Program-made: the position numbers and the translations under genes | Part shown: piece after piece, positions 8,634 through 17,274 of the stretch | Layout: each line of letters begins with the position of its first letter | How positions within the stretch are numbered: the stretch's first letter is position 1 | Origin: Carboxylicivirga mesophila | GTDB taxonomy: Bacteria > Bacteroidota > Bacteroidia > Bacteroidales > Marinilabiliaceae | Direction: 5' to 3' | Length of the DNA: 64,000 bases | Assembly: GCF_018271975.1 (NCBI RefSeq) | Contig: NZ_JAGUCN010000001.1 | Location: forward strand, 124,001 to 188,000 | The notes under the pieces: model-generated | Database searches by the model: none | The model's input: only the letters and a program-made list of their open reading frames with translations | Told to the model about the DNA's origin: nothing

Positions 8634-9629
8634 TTACTGCTCAAGTGGTAAATTCTTAGGATTTGAATCGCCTCTCCACTGATTGGCTGTCCAGGCATCA
8701 CTTGAGTTAGATAATTTATTCATACCAAACTTCAGGCTGTAGGCATCATAACCCAGTACGCGCAGGTATGCAGTAATAACTGCTGATGTTTGACCGGTGT
8801 AGCAATAGGTAACCACCTTCTTTGAAGGATCAAGATTAGTTACAGCTGCTTCCTCCGTTGAGCTGGGGCTCACTAATAAAGGATTCATTCGGTAAGCTCC
8901 ATCTACATGCCCGAAAGCACTGTAGTCAGTTGTATTAAAGTAGTTGTTGATAAAGAATCCGCTAGGACTTTCCAAAACATCAGTCGCTTCAACACCTTTG
9001 AAGCCTTGAGAAACGATATATTCAACACGTTCTTTAAGAATTCCTTCACCTTCGATAGCTGTTGTTGGGAAAACGGGCGCGTCATATACTCCTAATGTAG
9101 GTTCGCTGGCATTAAACGTCCAGTTTGAGTGCCCGTCACTGATATCTGCGATGGCGTTATCCCAAGGAGCGGCAGTTGTTTCGTTCCAACCAGACATACC
9201 CCATTTTAAGGCCTGTGCATCGTGGTAACCATATAATCGTAATAATGAAGTTGCATAGCAAGCCGTTTGGCCAGTATAACATACCACTAATATTGGCTTA
9301 TCCGCTTTGGCAGCTTCAGTCAGGATGTTTTTAAAATCAGGTACATTAACCGCATTGGCGATATGACCTGCATTAAAAGCATCAGTACTTCTGATATCAA
9401 TAACATATTTGCTGCTCACATTACCATCAGCCGGAGCCGCCATGACAAATTTTTGCCCATCACTGTTTTTAATAACATGGTTCAGATCCATATCAATCTC
9501 CACCAGGTAGTCCATTAATGTTTCAGAAGGATTAGTGCTTGTGGTAGGATCATTGTCGTCCTTACATCCGGTAAAAACTACTGCGCTGATAGCCAGCATC
9601 AAAAAGAAATAACGAAATAGATTTTTCAT
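8634..9629 (-). CDS. Double-rhodanese lipoprotein
   Basis: A 331-residue lipoprotein: a signal peptide with lipobox VFTGC (Cys21) followed by acidic residues. Two rhodanese-like domains (about 40-160 and 195-325) have nearly the same active loop, CYTGQT followed by Ala or Ser. The usual loop arginine is replaced by threonine in both, so the sulfur donor may differ from thiosulfate; polysulfide is one possibility. Each domain has the DxRSTDAFNAGHI-type start or a degenerate version of it. The gene lies third from the end of the octaheme operon. Placement in the periplasm, anchored to a membrane, follows from the lipobox. Confidence 0.85.
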   Translation of the reverse strand: MKNLFRYFFLMLAISAVVFTGCKDDNDPTTSTNPSETLMDYLVEIDMDLNHVIKNSDGQKFVMAAPADGNVSSKYVIDIRSTDAFNAGHIANAVNVPDFKNILTEAAKADKPILVVCYTGQTACYATSLLRLYGYHDAQALKWGMSGWNETTAAPWDNAIADISDGHSNWTFNASEPTLGVYDAPVFPTTAIEGEGILKERVEYIVSQGFKGVEATDVLESPSGFFINNYFNTTDYSAFGHVDGAYRMNPLLVSPSSTEEAAVTNLDPSKKVVTYCYTGQTSAVITAYLRVLGYDAYSLKFGMNKLSNSSDAWTANQWRGDSNPKNLPLEQ

Positions 9630-9690
9630 AACTTAAAGGATTTAATAATTAAAGAATCGTATGTATTTACATTATTGTTAGAATCAGTAT

Positions 9691-10200
9691 TTAGCAGCCA
9701 CCGCCATCATCATGTTTGGCAGGTCCACCGGCCAGCATTTCCAGGTTCTTATCGCAGAAATCGGGGTAGGTGAGTTCCCAGTTTTTCCAACCTCCTTCAA
9801 GCACATAGACTTTGTTATAGCCCATCTGCATCAGCGTTTGTGCAGCTAAAGTGGAGCGCTTACCTTTTTTACAGTAGAGGATAAGCATCTCATCTTTTTG
9901 TGGTACATATAAGCCTTCTGTTTCCCAAAACGCTTCGGTGCCAATATTGAACTCCATGCTGCCGCGAGGAATATTAACAGCGCCCGGAATGAAGCCATGG
10001 TAATGCTCGTTGCTTTGGCGTACGTCGATGACTGAAAATATCTCTTCAGACTCCATCGTTTTCATTAAATCGGCGGGTGTGGTGTAAGTCACCACTTTAG
10101 AGGCTGATGCCACCATGTCGTCAACACTCAGGTTGCCCGTTTGTGTTTGGCAGCTCATTAAGGCAGCCAGGCACGAGATGTATACAAATAATCTTTTCAT
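9691..10200 (-). CDS. Single-domain rhodanese lipoprotein
   Basis: A 169-residue lipoprotein (lipobox LMSC, Cys17) with one rhodanese domain. It has the DVRQSNEHYHGFIPGAVNIP start and a canonical active loop Cys-Lys-Lys-Gly-Lys-Arg-Ser. It ends in a flexible tail DDGGGC with cysteine as the last residue, an unusual exposed thiol that might accept or relay sulfane sulfur (inference). It begins five bases after the cytochrome b stop, so translation is probably coupled to it. The family call is firm; the physiological donor and acceptor are unknown. Confidence 0.88.
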   Translation of the reverse strand: MKRLFVYISCLAALMSCQTQTGNLSVDDMVASASKVVTYTTPADLMKTMESEEIFSVIDVRQSNEHYHGFIPGAVNIPRGSMEFNIGTEAFWETEGLYVPQKDEMLILYCKKGKRSTLAAQTLMQMGYNKVYVLEGGWKNWELTYPDFCDKNLEMLAGGPAKHDDGGGC

Positions 10201-10205
10201 AGTTG

Positions 10206-10820
10206 TTAGTTTGTAGCAGTTTCAGTTTCTTCTTCAAGCTCTTCATAGCCTGTTATCATGGCCTGAAGGTTGGAAGTAATCGTATGTCCTGTTGTGATGA
10301 GGTAAAAGTGCGCCAATACAAAGGCGACCAGTAGAAAGGCGCCCAGTGTGTGCAACACTGCAATGGCCTCCAGTCCTTCAAAAGCAAATGGTTTATCAGG
10401 ATAATGAAAGAACAGGTAAGAGAATCCGGTAATCAATTGCACCGGAAACACCAGGATAATCAAACCAAAATAGATGATACGCTGAAGCGGATTGAGTTTG
10501 CTATCAGCAGTCTTCTTCACCGGATGAGGTTCTTTCTTGAAAATACCCGATATGTAATACATTATCTGGGATTTGATATTGTTGCGCACAGGCACAAACT
10601 GACGACTCTGGCCGGTTACCAGCATCCAGAAGATGGCAAAGATAGTTAGTATCAGAAAGGCCCATCCGGCAGCCGAATGCAGGCGCACCGATGTTTCAAA
10701 ACCGAATGCCTCAAACGTGCCGTGGATTTCAAACCCGGTGATGATTAATAGTAGGATGAGCATCATTTGTGTCCAGTGCCAAAAGCGCTCAAAGCGGCTG
10801 TATATTTTTACTTTTTCCAT
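10206..10820 (-). CDS. Di-heme cytochrome b561-type membrane subunit
   Basis: A 204-residue integral membrane protein with four main hydrophobic helices. It resembles the cytochrome b subunits of formate dehydrogenase, Ni,Fe-hydrogenase and thiosulfate reductase (cytochrome b561 superfamily). Histidine ligand candidates are in FERFWHWTQ, RLHSAAGW, VLHTLGAF and LAHFYLIT. It probably oxidises menaquinol and passes electrons to the octaheme cytochrome encoded two bases upstream, or runs the reverse path. Tight spacing on both sides supports one complex. Confidence 0.85.
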   Translation of the reverse strand: MEKVKIYSRFERFWHWTQMMLILLLIITGFEIHGTFEAFGFETSVRLHSAAGWAFLILTIFAIFWMLVTGQSRQFVPVRNNIKSQIMYYISGIFKKEPHPVKKTADSKLNPLQRIIYFGLIILVFPVQLITGFSYLFFHYPDKPFAFEGLEAIAVLHTLGAFLLVAFVLAHFYLITTGHTITSNLQAMITGYEELEEETETATN

Positions 10821-10822
10821 AG

Positions 10823-12418
10823 TTATCGGTTTTTGAAATAGGCAACAATGCGCCCAAAGAAGTGTGCTACAATACCAATCAGGGTCATGAAGATGAGGCC
10901 AAAGCCTGCGTAATCAACTGTTTTATTGTAATCACGACCTGGTAAGTAAAAATCATTGAGTTGCGCCAGACGGCCATCGCGGCTGTGGCATTCGGTACAG
11001 CTAAGTGTTTCCTCTTTAGGCGACACCATGTGGTTGATGGGCCAATACACTTCTGAGGCGATAAAATCATAGTTGCCACTGTAAGGGCGATCGTTATACT
11101 CCATACCCAGGCGTGCCGCTGTATCCCAGTCAAAATCCTTCCAGAAGGCTCCTTCGCCTTTTTCAGCTGCCCATAGCTTCAGGCTAATGAGTGTGTTGTT
11201 CTCGGTATCGTAGATTTGTTTGCCGCGGTGCACTTTCACCGGCCATATCTTGGCGGTTGAATCGCGGTATTCACCAAACAGGCTGTTGATTTTAACTGGT
11301 ACTTCCGAAATGGTGTCAGTAGACAGGTAATGATCAACCGTACCGTTGAACCAGTAGTATTCAGGCTTTACATGATCGTCCCACACAAAATTACCTTTGA
11401 TGGATAGGTAGTTGTGGTTGCCATCAGCATCATCTTCCGAGTAGCCATTGCCATGTTCGTCGGTTAGCCCGGCCGATGACCAGTCCCAATAGAGCTTGGT
11501 AGCATTGGCTTTGGCATAGATGGGTATATGGCAGGTCTGGCAGGCAACCTTTTCAAAATGGTTGTCTAATACCTTGTCATTATGCGGGGTGGTTGTGTGG
11601 CATTGGTCGCAATGTATACGGTTTGTATTGGCCGATGAAACCGAATATAATTTGCCCATGATGTTATGGCGTTCGGTTGTATGGCAATCAATACAGGCCA
11701 TATCAGGGCCGTCCATAGCCATGTGCACATCCACTTCTTTTGTGCACGATAACAGAGCTTCTTCCAGGTCGCCATGCTTCACATTGTTACCACCACCTCC
11801 ATAGAAGTGGCAGATGCCACAGTTATTTTTCTTTGGCAAACCAACGTTCTGAGCTACGTAAGGATAATCGGGCACCTGATATGCTGAGTTGGCTGTTTCG
11901 GCAGTTGCCGGCATACCACCTTGCCCTTTTTGTTTAAAATACGTGTCAGTCTGATCATGACACACTAAACAATCAATGTTGCGGTTGTCGGCAAAATCAA
12001 AACTTTTATCTTTCCAGCCTAAGCCAATGTGGCAACGCATGCAGGAGCCATTATTGCCATTGGCACCTGTACAGAAGTTATTTAACAGGTTCTTTTTACC
12101 TACCGAAACAACTCCGCGGCCGGGAATTTCCTCTTCGCGCTCCCATTTCCAGTGTGCAGTGGACATGATTTCTTCATCGCGGCCTGTGTGACACGATAAG
12201 CATGCAGCTGTAACATCATGCGGTGTTTCAAAATCCTGCTGAAGGATTTCAAATTGCGAATGGTCTACCGATGAAATGTGTTCGGCCTTAAGCTTAACAT
12301 CCACTACATCAGGGGTGCCCTTATGGGCAGCTACCTTTAAGGTTAACAGCAATACGGCAAGCGGGAGCAGCAAACTTACCAATAAAGCCATCACTGATTT
12401 CGAGAATTGATTTTTCAT
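10823..12418 (-). CDS. Octaheme c-type cytochrome, tetrathionate reductase (Otr) family
   Basis: A 531-residue multiheme cytochrome with eight CXXCH sites. Seven are at about residues 73, 126, 150, 200, 242, 270 and 293; the eighth is near 487. An N-terminal export segment is present and a hydrophobic helix near the C-terminus (about 505-525) suggests a membrane anchor. The segment VDHSQFEILQQDF ahead of the first heme and the STAHWKWE motif after it fit the octaheme tetrathionate reductase family. Characterised relatives in vitro reduce tetrathionate, nitrite and hydroxylamine, so the natural substrate is open. It is the first gene of the operon. Rhodanese partners point to sulfur chemistry. 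Confidence 0.9.
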   Translation of the reverse strand: MKNQFSKSVMALLVSLLLPLAVLLLTLKVAAHKGTPDVVDVKLKAEHISSVDHSQFEILQQDFETPHDVTAACLSCHTGRDEEIMSTAHWKWEREEEIPGRGVVSVGKKNLLNNFCTGANGNNGSCMRCHIGLGWKDKSFDFADNRNIDCLVCHDQTDTYFKQKGQGGMPATAETANSAYQVPDYPYVAQNVGLPKKNNCGICHFYGGGGNNVKHGDLEEALLSCTKEVDVHMAMDGPDMACIDCHTTERHNIMGKLYSVSSANTNRIHCDQCHTTTPHNDKVLDNHFEKVACQTCHIPIYAKANATKLYWDWSSAGLTDEHGNGYSEDDADGNHNYLSIKGNFVWDDHVKPEYYWFNGTVDHYLSTDTISEVPVKINSLFGEYRDSTAKIWPVKVHRGKQIYDTENNTLISLKLWAAEKGEGAFWKDFDWDTAARLGMEYNDRPYSGNYDFIASEVYWPINHMVSPKEETLSCTECHSRDGRLAQLNDFYLPGRDYNKTVDYAGFGLIFMTLIGIVAHFFGRIVAYFKNR

Positions 12419-12728
12419 ATAAATTGGATTTGAAGCAAAATTAGCTTTGAAGAATTTTTTCTCTATATAAAAGCATCTGCAACAAAACGTGGATCAAATA
12501 GTAACTTCTGGCAGCTTTAAGTGATCCAAATCAAGGAAAAGTATGATGCGTTACGGCCAAAAGCTTGTAACAAAACGTATGTATATATGTATAATTGCAA
12601 AGATGAATATGTATAATTAGATTGTAGTGACGGTTGTGGTTGATTATAAGTAGGTTTAACATGAGTAATGTCATGATGGGAATAACCATGTTTTACGTAT
12701 ATTTACCTAACCCTTAAAAGCTAAAGAA
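12419..12728. promoter_or_regulatory. Divergent control region of the octaheme operon and crp/fnr gene
   Basis: This 310-base gap separates the divergent operon and regulator. Visible in it are a minus-strand TAATTTTG at 12436-12443 matching the Bacteroidota -7 box, placed 17 bases ahead of the cytochrome ATG; a 10-bp direct repeat AACAAAACGT at 12481-12490 and 12569-12578; and the FNR-like dyad listed separately. No clear -33 partner was found for the -7 box. Confidence 0.5.
12521..12534. promoter_or_regulatory. FNR/CRP-like palindromic operator
   Basis: GTGATCCAAATCAA differs from the FNR consensus TTGATnnnnATCAA at one outer position and has the exact TGAT-N4-ATCA core dyad. It lies in the gap between the octaheme operon and a Crp/Fnr-family gene, about 97 bases upstream of the operon's presumed start site. 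It is the natural candidate site for that regulator. Confidence 0.6.
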
Positions 12729-13424
12729 ATGCCAAAATCAGTTGTTTATAACGGATGTTCAGTGGGAGAGAATCCACTATGTTGTTTTGATAATTTGACA
12801 GATGATGAAATTGCATTTGTTGAAAAGAATAGTGTTGAGGTGGAGTATAAGCGTGGTGAAACAATATGCAAGCAAGGAGCTTTTGCCTCGCACATAATGG
12901 TGATGAAAGAAGGATTGGCCAAGATTTACCTGGAAAATGGCAATGACTCATTGATTCTGAAAATACTACCTGCAATTAATATTATTGGTTTACCCGCTTT
13001 ATTTGATGGGAATAACACCTTCCCGTATAGTGCTCAAACCTATATGGATTCTACGGTTAAGCTCATTGAAATAGGAGCATTCAAAAGCTTAATAGAAAAT
13101 AATGCACAGTTTGCAGTACAGATTATAAGCCTGCTGGCCGAGAATTCTGTCATTATCAATGGCCGTTTCTTTTGTTTAACCAAGAAGCAAACCTATGGTC
13201 GTTTGGCTGATGTGTTACTATGCCTGGCACAACGTATTTATAAGCAGGATAAGTTCCCGTTGCAACTTACCCGTAAGGATTTATCTGAACTGGCCAGTAT
13301 GTCTATTGAAAGCACCACACGCATCTTAACTAAGTTTAAAGAGGAAGGACTGATAGCTATTCATTGCAATGAGATAGAGATACTCGATCCAGATAAGTTG
13401 CTTGAAATTAGTGCGATTGGCTGA
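12729..13424 (+). CDS. Crp/Fnr-family transcription regulator
   Basis: A 231-residue regulator with an N-terminal cyclic-nucleotide-binding-like barrel (about 20-130), a long dimer helix and a C-terminal winged helix-turn-helix (about 179-212, LTRKDLSELASMSIESTTR). Cysteines at 10, 18, 19 and 47 cluster near the N-terminus, which hints at a redox or Fe-S sensor, but the spacing is not that of E. coli FNR. It is divergent from the octaheme/rhodanese operon and probably controls it together with itself. Its 3' end overlaps the convergent hutG gene by 17 bases. The ligand is unknown. Confidence 0.92.
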   Translation: MPKSVVYNGCSVGENPLCCFDNLTDDEIAFVEKNSVEVEYKRGETICKQGAFASHIMVMKEGLAKIYLENGNDSLILKILPAINIIGLPALFDGNNTFPYSAQTYMDSTVKLIEIGAFKSLIENNAQFAVQIISLLAENSVIINGRFFCLTKKQTYGRLADVLLCLAQRIYKQDKFPLQLTRKDLSELASMSIESTTRILTKFKEEGLIAIHCNEIEILDPDKLLEISAIG

Positions 13425-14397
13425 TTTGTTGTTCAATAATGGCGTTAACGACAGCATAAATATAGACAGCTATTAATTTGGCTGTTCGGTTATCCGCATC
13501 AAAGCGGGGCGATACTTCTGCAAAATCAATGCTGCACACTTTACCGGTTTTTACAATGCTCTTAATAAGCTGCAGAACTAAATCTGGATCCAGTCCAAAG
13601 GGCTGTACGGCAGATACGCCTGGTGCATGAGCTGCCGAAAGCACATCGGTACATAGTGTCAGATAAACGGAATCTTTATCGTGCAGGTAATAGTGTATTT
13701 GCTCATCTACCTGAGGAATATGGGCAGCAGTTATCTCTTTGGCCAGAATGTATCTGGCGCCCATTTCATCGGCTTTAGCGAACAAACTTTGTGTGTTGGC
13801 ATAGGTTTGAGGTCCTACACATAAGTAATTAAATGGCTGGTAGAGCTGAGAACAGATAGCATGAATCTGGTTAAACATAGTGCCCGATGAACCTTTATCC
13901 TGCACAGGTCTTAAGTCGAGGTGAGCATCAAAATTAACAATGGCAGGAGCCGCTCCCTTTGATTGAAGTATCCCATTGAAATGACCAAGCGCTATCTCAT
14001 GACCACCTCCCAGTAATATAGGAAAATAGCCATGTTCCAAAATCAGCTTTACCGCCTTGGCTAATGCTTCCTGGGCTTCTTCCAGGTGGCCGTCTGTGCA
14101 GGTAATGTTACCAGCATCATATAGGTTGGCGTGGGGATGGCAGTTGGCCGGCCAGTTGGCTATTTCCTTACGGATGCTGGCTGGTCCTTTGGCCGCACCC
14201 GGTCGTCCCATGTTACGCTTAACCCCTTCGTCGCAACAGAAGCCTAAGAAACAGATGTTTATCGCCGAGCTATCGGCTTTTACTGGTTGGTTGAGGTTCA
14301 ATAGATGGACAATCTGGTGCCATCTAAAAGCACTGGGGTCACTAATACTATCTATTCGTCCCTGCCAGGCTGTTGGCTGCTGGTATCTGTTATGCAT
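13408..14397 (-). CDS. hutG: Formimidoylglutamase (arginase/ureohydrolase family)
   Basis: A ureohydrolase-fold enzyme with a two-manganese centre, most like formimidoylglutamase, which cleaves N-formimino-glutamate to glutamate and formamide at the end of histidine breakdown. Metal-site motifs are present: GGGHEIA near 133-139, FDAHLDLR near 159-166, and CTDVLSAAHAPG near 252 with the family's extra Asp-containing loop. The 329-residue length fits HutG-type proteins. Other family members (agmatinase, arginase) remain possible. Urocanase occurs separately at 36881, so the hut genes are scattered here. Confidence 0.78.
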   Translation of the reverse strand: MHNRYQQPTAWQGRIDSISDPSAFRWHQIVHLLNLNQPVKADSSAINICFLGFCCDEGVKRNMGRPGAAKGPASIRKEIANWPANCHPHANLYDAGNITCTDGHLEEAQEALAKAVKLILEHGYFPILLGGGHEIALGHFNGILQSKGAAPAIVNFDAHLDLRPVQDKGSSGTMFNQIHAICSQLYQPFNYLCVGPQTYANTQSLFAKADEMGARYILAKEITAAHIPQVDEQIHYYLHDKDSVYLTLCTDVLSAAHAPGVSAVQPFGLDPDLVLQLIKSIVKTGKVCSIDFAEVSPRFDADNRTAKLIAVYIYAVVNAIIEQQISQSH

Positions 14398-14471
14398 GGT
14401 TCATATTTTGATGCAAAGATGCCGGATAATACTGACAGAACTTCTGATTTGCATCAATTGAGCGATAGAAA

Positions 14472-14497
14472 TAAAAAAAGGCCACATGGGCCTTTTC
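14472..14497 (-). terminator. Rho-independent terminator after the 14526-15026 lipoprotein gene
   Basis: A stem of AAAAGGCC and GGCCTTTT around an ACATG loop is followed on the minus strand by a run of seven T. It lies just past the stop of the minus-strand lipoprotein gene. Confidence 0.75.
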
Positions 14498-14525
14498 TCG
14501 CTATTAAAATTCGCTTATAACATCG

Positions 14526-15026
14526 CTACCAGTTGATGATGTTATAAACAATATCAATTTCGTGGTCGTAAAATGGTGCTGGTTTGAGCGAATAGCTATC
14601 ATATATATAGTCCGGATCATGATAGTTGCATGAACAGTCAGGATATCTGAATCCGGGCCACCCATTTTGCGGACTTAGTATAAATGTGTGCGAATCGTAT
14701 GAATTCCAGTAAATAGTGATTTTGAATATTTGCTCATCCATGCAGGGTTGGTAGATGTAGCCACGCGCACCTGCAGCATTTACTTCAGCCCTGTCAAAGG
14801 GTACTACGTACTCATTTACTATTACCTTACCTGCCAAAAGGTCGATGGGGCGGTTATTTCTATCCCTTATAAAAACCTGCACTTCTCTTTCGTCGTGCAC
14901 GTTTTGCTCAATCTTCACCTTCACCTTTAGCAAGTGCGGGTCTGTTATTTCCATATCGCTCAAAACCGATTTTGAGCAGCTGGTTGAAATGATGGCTATC
15001 AGTATTAGTATATATTTCGCTTTCAT
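14526..15026 (-). CDS. Lipoprotein of unknown function
   Basis: A 166-residue lipoprotein with a short signal peptide and lipobox (ISTSC, Cys17). The mature part looks beta-rich and Ig-like (VKVKIEQNVHDEREVQVFIRD) and ends in aromatic, tyrosine-rich sequence with a few cysteines (PDCSCNYHDPDY). I do not recognise the family. It is monocistronic, with its own terminator downstream and a 234-base gap before the hybrid kinase gene. Confidence 0.6.
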   Translation of the reverse strand: MKAKYILILIAIISTSCSKSVLSDMEITDPHLLKVKVKIEQNVHDEREVQVFIRDRNNRPIDLLAGKVIVNEYVVPFDRAEVNAAGARGYIYQPCMDEQIFKITIYWNSYDSHTFILSPQNGWPGFRYPDCSCNYHDPDYIYDSYSLKPAPFYDHEIDIVYNIINW

Positions 15027-15260
15027 AACTTGTGGATTAATGGTTATACAAGTTACAGCTTCTGTTTTCGGGCCCTGATAACATTCTCACTGTGTACTGA
15101 TATGACAGATGACTTATCTTTCACACGTAATAAAAAATGAGGCTGCGAGTGTAACTATCAAGTTGATAGAGTTTTGCGATTGTTAATTGTGCTCATTTTG
15201 GACGAGATGGGATGTTGAAGCTGCCCGTTTAAATGGCATTAATGGGTGAAGGGGAGCTGA

Positions 15261-17087
15261 TTAGTGGCCGTTGCCGGGAACAAAACGGTTGATGGTGCTG
15301 AGCAGATCATCATAGCCAATTGGCTTGGCAATATAATCATCACATCCGGCTTCGCGCGATTTCTCTTTTTCCTCCGACATGGCATAGGCCGTTTGTGCAA
15401 TAACCGGTACTTTTTTGCTGAGGCTTTTAATTTGGCGGGTAGCCGTATAGCCATCCATCAATGGCATTTTAATATCCATCAGAACCAAATCAATACCATC
15501 AATGCGCTTAAATACATCCACTGCTTCCTGACCGTCGCGAGCCCATATCAGGCTGGCATTTGATAAGGCTAAGGCAACTTCAATATACCTGAAGTTATCT
15601 TCTTCATCTTCTGCTACTAAGAATGTTTTGCCTTCCCAGTTAAATTCTCTGACAGGCTCTTTGCTTTCTTCCTTGAAATTCTCAGGAATAGCCAGTCGGT
15701 GATAAGGTAATGTAAAGAAGAAGGTGGTGCCCACCAATGGTTCTGATTCTACCCACACTTCGCCACCCATTAGCGTAACAAGGTGTTTCACAATGGATAG
15801 ACCAATGCCGGTGCCACCATATAAACGCTCTTTGTCATCGTTAAATTTAGAAAAACGGTCAAAGATTTCATTCTCTTTACCTTTGGGCAGTCCAATGCCA
15901 GTATCTTTCACATAAAACCTCAGGAACTGGTCATCCTCTTGCGTGTAGCCAAATTCAATAAATCCTCTTTCGGTGAATTTAACAGCATTGCCAACCAGGT
16001 TAATCAGAATCTGCTTCAGACGGTGTTCATCCGTTAGTATGCGGATGTTTTCATCGCTTACTCCTTCTTTCAGATACAGCTTCAGGTTGAATAATCCACG
16101 ACGTTTGATGTCATCTAAAAATGATTCATATACCTGCATCATCACATGGTGCAGCTTACAAGGAGCATTTTTAATCTGAAGTTGTCCGCTGTCAATCTTT
16201 GAGATATCAATAATATCCTCCACCAGCGTCAACAGGTTTTTACCGTTGATGCGTATAAGGTTGATAAACTCTTCTTTCTCCGTTGTGCTTATGTCGGGGT
16301 GAGACAATAAATTTGAGAAGCCCAGAATGGCATTCATCGGCGTTCGTATCTCATGCGACATGTTGGAAAGAAACGAAGTTTTCAGATGATCACTTTCTTC
16401 AGCCTTGCGTTTGGCCAGGGTGAGATCCTCATGCTCACGCCTTAAAAGTCTTCTGTAGCGAGTTTCTTTCTCCAGGTTAAATATCAGACCATTTAGCAGG
16501 CTTACAAGGGGAAGAAGCGTTACTAAAATAATCACAAGGAAGATAATGGATGTTTTGATGTATGCTTTAAGAGGTATAGATGCTTCAAAAGGTACGTTGA
16601 GTATGTTGGAATAGAGCACCATGGCAATGGCTGCAATAGTGATGCCTATGGTAATTACCGACATCCAGGCACGTTTTTGTCCTACCAGTATACCTGAAAG
16701 CAAAGCGTAGGAAATAAAGAACGCGTACCCTAAAGATGAATTATTGGATTCGAGTAGTGAGTATACCCCAATGAGATAAATGAGGAATAATATCCAGGAG
16801 ACTCTGAACTTTAGAGGCAGGCTCCTGACCGTTGTTGCGAATACAGCTGAGAAGAATACAAATGATGAAAAGATAGCATAGGCAAACTTGGCATCTTTAA
16901 TAAATGAAAGTCCCAGGTACAAGTATACCACCAATCCGATGAACAGAACCCCTATGGAGAAATAATGAAAAATCCGTTCCCGCCAATAGAGCAGTCCGTC
17001 ACCCGAACGTAAGTTGGTAGGTCCTAACCTCCTACGTATAAATACATCTAACTTCCTGTATAACCTTGCCCCAGTAACTCTTCCCAT
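15261..17087 (-). CDS. Hybrid sensor histidine kinase with receiver domain
   Basis: A 608-residue membrane kinase. The N-terminal ~200 residues contain six or so transmembrane helices without a separate sensory loop. A short linker leads to the HisKA domain (HEIRTPMNAILGF, His near 246), then an HATPase domain with NAVKFTERG, DTGIGLPKG and GGTGIGLSI. A C-terminal receiver has a phospho-acceptor Asp in LVLMDIKMPLMDG and lysine in YIAKPIGY. A separate output regulator or phosphotransfer protein is not encoded next to it. The membrane helices resemble a 7TM-type sensor, but the ligand is unknown. Confidence 0.93.
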   Translation of the reverse strand: MGRVTGARLYRKLDVFIRRRLGPTNLRSGDGLLYWRERIFHYFSIGVLFIGLVVYLYLGLSFIKDAKFAYAIFSSFVFFSAVFATTVRSLPLKFRVSWILFLIYLIGVYSLLESNNSSLGYAFFISYALLSGILVGQKRAWMSVITIGITIAAIAMVLYSNILNVPFEASIPLKAYIKTSIIFLVIILVTLLPLVSLLNGLIFNLEKETRYRRLLRREHEDLTLAKRKAEESDHLKTSFLSNMSHEIRTPMNAILGFSNLLSHPDISTTEKEEFINLIRINGKNLLTLVEDIIDISKIDSGQLQIKNAPCKLHHVMMQVYESFLDDIKRRGLFNLKLYLKEGVSDENIRILTDEHRLKQILINLVGNAVKFTERGFIEFGYTQEDDQFLRFYVKDTGIGLPKGKENEIFDRFSKFNDDKERLYGGTGIGLSIVKHLVTLMGGEVWVESEPLVGTTFFFTLPYHRLAIPENFKEESKEPVREFNWEGKTFLVAEDEEDNFRYIEVALALSNASLIWARDGQEAVDVFKRIDGIDLVLMDIKMPLMDGYTATRQIKSLSKKVPVIAQTAYAMSEEKEKSREAGCDDYIAKPIGYDDLLSTINRFVPGNGH

Positions 17088-17274
17088 AGTTCGTTTAAGG
17101 CATTATAATGTGTGCAATATCAACGGTTTTGTTTTGGAATTCTGGTTAAAGTTAAATAATTATAGCAGTTAATCTATTTATTTTATTGAATTTTTACGAA
17201 GGATTTATTAACCGATGAAAAGTGGTGATAAACACTATCTGAAGCTTGATTACACCAGCAGGATTAAGCGATGC

